Of a stretch of 64,000 nt of DNA, positions 61,411 to 64,000 are shown one piece after another; the first letter of the stretch is position 1, and the number at the start of each line of letters is the position of its first letter. The translations under genes and the position numbers were made by a program. This DNA is from Propionibacterium cyclohexanicum (lineage in GTDB: Bacteria > Actinomycetota > Actinomycetes > Propionibacteriales > Propionibacteriaceae). The DNA lies in the NCBI RefSeq assembly GCF_900111365.1, contig NZ_FOGZ01000002.1, positions 1 through 64,000 on the forward strand, in the 5' to 3' direction. The notes under the pieces were generated by a model that was given only the letters and a program-made list of their open reading frames with translations, had not been told where the DNA came from and did not search any database.

Positions 61411-63999
61411 TCAGGCGTTCTTGCTGCGCGCGAAGCGGATCGCCTTGCCCATCTCGACGAGCAGGAAGAGGACAACGGCCAGCCCGAAGGACCAGCCCCA
61501 TTGGGCGAGTGTCATCGGGGCCGAGCCGAACCAGGTGTTGAGAACGGGCAGATAGACGAACAGTGCCTGCAGGACCACCAGGGCCCCCGCTGACCACCAC
61601 AGCACCCGGTTGCCGGTGAGGACCTTCGTCGAGAAGCTCGAGCGCTCGAGGAACCGGCAGTTGAACAGATAGCCGAGCTGGGCCAGCGCCAGCGTCGTCA
61701 CGGCAGTGGTCTGCGCCTGATCGACGCTGGCACCGTGGTCCTTCTGCCACAAGAAGACGAACAGCGCCGCCGCCCCGATGAGGGCCGAGACGGCGACGAT
61801 CCGCCGCAGCGCCACCCCATCGAGGATGGACGCCCGCTGGTCACGCGGCGGCTTGTTCATCGTGCCAGGCTCGATCGGCTCACCCGACAGCGCCAGCGAG
61901 AGGGTGACCGAGGTGATCATGTTGATCCACAGCACCTGCACAGGCTTGAGCGGGGTCGACAGTCCGAGGATCACTGCCACCAGGATGACCAGGGCCTGGC
62001 CGCCATTGGTGGGCAGCAGGAACAGCACGGACTTGCGAATGTTCGCATAGATCCGGCGGCCCTCCTCCACAGCGCGCTCGATCGTCGCGAAGTTGTCGTC
62101 GGCGAGCACGACGTCGGCTGCCTCCTTGGTGGCCTCCGTACCCTTGATGCCCATCGCGACACCCACATCGGCCTGGGTCAGCGCCGGGGCATCGTTGACT
62201 CCATCGCCGGTCATCGCCACCACCTCGTGGTGGTGCTGCAAGGCCTTGACGATCCGGATCTTGTGCTCGGGGCTGGTGCGTGCGTAGACGTCCACCTCCG
62301 GGGCCGCAGCCCGCAGCTTCTCGGTGCTCATCTTCTCCAGCTCGGCACCGGTGAGCACCCGGGCTCCTGGATCGTCCATGATGCCCATCTCCTGGGCAAT
62401 CGCCACGGCGGTGCCGGCATGGTCGCCGGTGATCATCTTCACCCTGATGCCGGCGCTGCGGCACGTGGCGATGGCCTCGATGGCCTCGGGACGCGGCGGG
62501 TCGATGATGCCGATCATGCCCACCATCTGCAGGTCCTGCGCGAGGTCGTCATGACCCAGCCGCTCGGCGCCACGGGCTGCCGTGCCGCGGGCGGTGGCCA
62601 GCACCCGCAGGCCCTTCGCGCCGAGCTCGTCGATCACGCCGGTCCACAGTCCGACGTCGATCGGCTCATCGCGGCCGTCTGCGGTGAGCTGGGACGAGCA
62701 GCGTGTCAGCACCCGGTCCGGCGCGCCCTTGAGCAGGATGCGGTGCTCATCGACGCTCCCGGACTCGCTGCCGGGCTCGGCGACCAGCACCGCCATGTAC
62801 TTGTATTCCGAGTCGAAGGGAACCTCGGCCAGTCTGCGCCAGCCCTGCCCATCGAACCCGGCCTTGCGGGAGAGCACATGAAGGGCGCCCTCGGTAGGTT
62901 CTCCGATGAGGGTCCAGTGCCCTTCGCCGTCCTGGCGCACCTCGGCATCGTTGGCCAGCGCCGAGATCTCGATGACGGCTTGCAGGTCGGGTAGTTCGCC
63001 GGGATCGACGCTCACATCGTTCTCGCGGAACTCGCCCTCGGGTGCGTAGCCGGTGCCCTCGACGGTGATGGTGCGCCCGGCGGTGCGCACGAATTGGGCC
63101 GTCATCTCGTTCTTGGTGAGTGTCCCGGTCTTGTCCGAGCAGATGGTCGTCACCGAGCCGAGCGTCTCGACCGAGGGCAGGCGGCGCGTGATGGCCTTGC
63201 GCCGCGCCATCTGCTGGACACCGAGCGCCAGCGTGATCGTCACGAGTGCCGGCAGGCCCTCGGGCACCGCCGCGACAGCCACACCGATGGTGGCCGAGAG
63301 CAGGCTGTTGGCGTCCATGCCGTGCACGGCCCGGCCAATGATGACCATGATCACCGAGACGGCGATGATGCCCCAAACGATGGCGTTTCCCAGCTTGCCC
63401 AGCGAGCGCGACAGGGGCGTCTCGACCGCCTCGACCTCGGCCACCATCTCCTGGATCCGGCCGATCTCGGTGTCCTTGCCGATCGCCACGACCACGCCGG
63501 TGGCGGCACCGGCGACGACGATCGTACTGGAGAAGAGCATGGACGAGCGGTCGCCCAGGCCGGCATCGGTTTCGGCTGCGGTCACGTCCTTCGTGGCGGG
63601 CACGGATTCGCCGGTCAGCGCCGATTCCTCGGCCCGCAGCCCGGTGGCATCGAGGATGCGCATGTCCGCCGGCACACGGTCGCCAGGACGCAGCCGCACC
63701 ACGTCGCCGACGACCAGTTCCTCTGCATCGACCTTGGACCACTGGCCATCGCGCAGCACCTGCGCCTCGGTGGAAAGCATGCCGCGTATCGCGTCGAGGG
63801 CCTTCTCGGCCCGCCCCTCCTGGATGAGGCCGATCGCTGTATTGATGACGGCCACCGCCATGATGACCGCAAAATCGACCCAGTCACCCATGACTGCCTT
63901 GAGGGCGGCCGCGATGAGCAGCACGAAGATGAGCACGTCATTGAGGTGGCGCGCCAGCTTGTGCCAGAAGGGTTCGGGCTTGCGGGACTCCAGGCGGTT
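61411..63999 (-). CDS. Type II P-type cation ATPase (CtpF/PacL-like), 5' end beyond the window
   Basis: About 862 residues are visible; the frame is open at the right edge ([20 protein letters not shown]), so the N-terminus lies outside. [12 protein letters not shown] is the actuator, [20 protein letters not shown] helix M4, [14 protein letters not shown] the phosphorylation site, [10 protein letters not shown] a Ca-ATPase hallmark and [18 protein letters not shown] the hinge. Helix M6 reads [19 protein letters not shown], without the Asp of classical Ca2+ pumps, as in CtpF-like bacterial ATPases. It moves a cation out of the cytoplasm; which one is uncertain. Confidence 0.9.
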   Translation of the reverse strand, partial: NRLESRKPEPFWHKLARHLNDVLIFVLLIAAALKAVMGDWVDFAVIMAVAVINTAIGLIQEGRAEKALDAIRGMLSTEAQVLRDGQWSKVDAEELVVGDVVRLRPGDRVPADMRILDATGLRAEESALTGESVPATKDVTAAETDAGLGDRSSMLFSSTIVVAGAATGVVVAIGKDTEIGRIQEMVAEVEAVETPLSRSLGKLGNAIVWGIIAVSVIMVIIGRAVHGMDANSLLSATIGVAVAAVPEGLPALVTITLALGVQQMARRKAITRRLPSVETLGSVTTICSDKTGTLTKNEMTAQFVRTAGRTITVEGTGYAPEGEFRENDVSVDPGELPDLQAVIEISALANDAEVRQDGEGHWTLIGEPTEGALHVLSRKAGFDGQGWRRLAEVPFDSEYKYMAVLVAEPGSESGSVDEHRILLKGAPDRVLTRCSSQLTADGRDEPIDVGLWTGVIDELGAKGLRVLATARGTAARGAERLGHDDLAQDLQMVGMIGIIDPPRPEAIEAIATCRSAGIRVKMITGDHAGTAVAIAQEMGIMDDPGARVLTGAELEKMSTEKLRAAAPEVDVYARTSPEHKIRIVKALQHHHEVVAMTGDGVNDAPALTQADVGVAMGIKGTEATKEAADVVLADDNFATIERAVEEGRRIYANIRKSVLFLLPTNGGQALVILVAVILGLSTPLKPVQVLWINMITSVTLSLALSGEPIEPGTMNKPPRDQRASILDGVALRRIVAVSALIGAAALFVFLWQKDHGASVDQAQTTAVTTLALAQLGYLFNCRFLERSSFSTKVLTGNRVLWWSAGALVVLQALFVYLPVLNTWFGSAPMTLAQWGWSFGLAVVLFLLVEMGKAIRFARSKNA

Positions 64000-64000
64000 G

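Overview
The window is high-GC actinobacterial DNA. The evidence is GTG and TTG starts, ATGA-type stop/start overlaps in operons, short lipoprotein signal peptides, an isoprenoid (mevalonate) kinase cluster of the kind found in some Actinomycetota, PadR/HAAS and MerR pairs, and remains of an SCO6880-type conjugative element. A member of the Micrococcales or a nearby order is likely, but the sequence alone does not fix the genus.

Bases 1 to about 24,000 are accessory. From the left they hold the tail of an unidentified gene abutting a type IV prepilin-like protein whose 3' end looks cut short; small cargo genes (ribbon-helix-helix-like, DUF3846) each followed by a long hairpin of the same design; and a cluster of possible defence genes (AbiTii-like membrane protein, Cys-rich protein, beta-flower-like protein, PD-(D/E)XK-like protein, EcsC-like protein). 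Next come a pseudopilin-like membrane protein with a processive family 2 glycosyltransferase, and a type I restriction-modification operon (hsdM-hsdS-hsdR) that continues with overlapping genes into a YgjP-like metallopeptidase and an unrecognised 600-residue tail-anchored protein. Bases 17,700-21,910 are a graveyard of decayed mobile-element genes: integrase, HTH protein, two small cargo genes, DUF3788, methyltransferase and SCO6880. Two similar palindromes at 21.9 and 23.9 kb bracket an NmrA-type reductase and its TetR regulator.

From 24.1 kb the layout is that of an ordinary chromosome: a serine-hydrolase-fold protein divergent from a MerR regulator, a RibD/DHFR-like reductase, a CopB-type copper ATPase with a repeated His-rich N-terminus, and NhaA. 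On the minus strand follows an oligopeptide ABC transporter (oppB-oppC-fused oppDF-oppA). Then come an MFS carrier, acetolactate synthase and decarboxylase divergent from a LysR regulator (acetoin branch), a Cof-type HAD phosphatase, and a small membrane protein with a TctA-like permease. The mevalonate-to-IPP block follows (mevalonate kinase, diphosphomevalonate decarboxylase, phosphomevalonate kinase, type 2 isopentenyl-diphosphate isomerase), then a PadR/HAAS pair.

The right end has a phnD-phnC-phnE-phnE importer. It is followed by an operon of APC permease, APH-fold kinase, class III PLP enzyme and SDR that reads as uptake, phosphorylation, phospho-lyase cleavage and aldehyde conversion of an amino alcohol or hydroxy-amino acid. 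A TetR regulator, a metallophosphoesterase, an SRPBCC protein, a flavodoxin-fold quinone reductase behind a DtxR-like box, and a 5'-incomplete type II P-type ATPase complete the window. No tRNA, rRNA or CRISPR array was seen.
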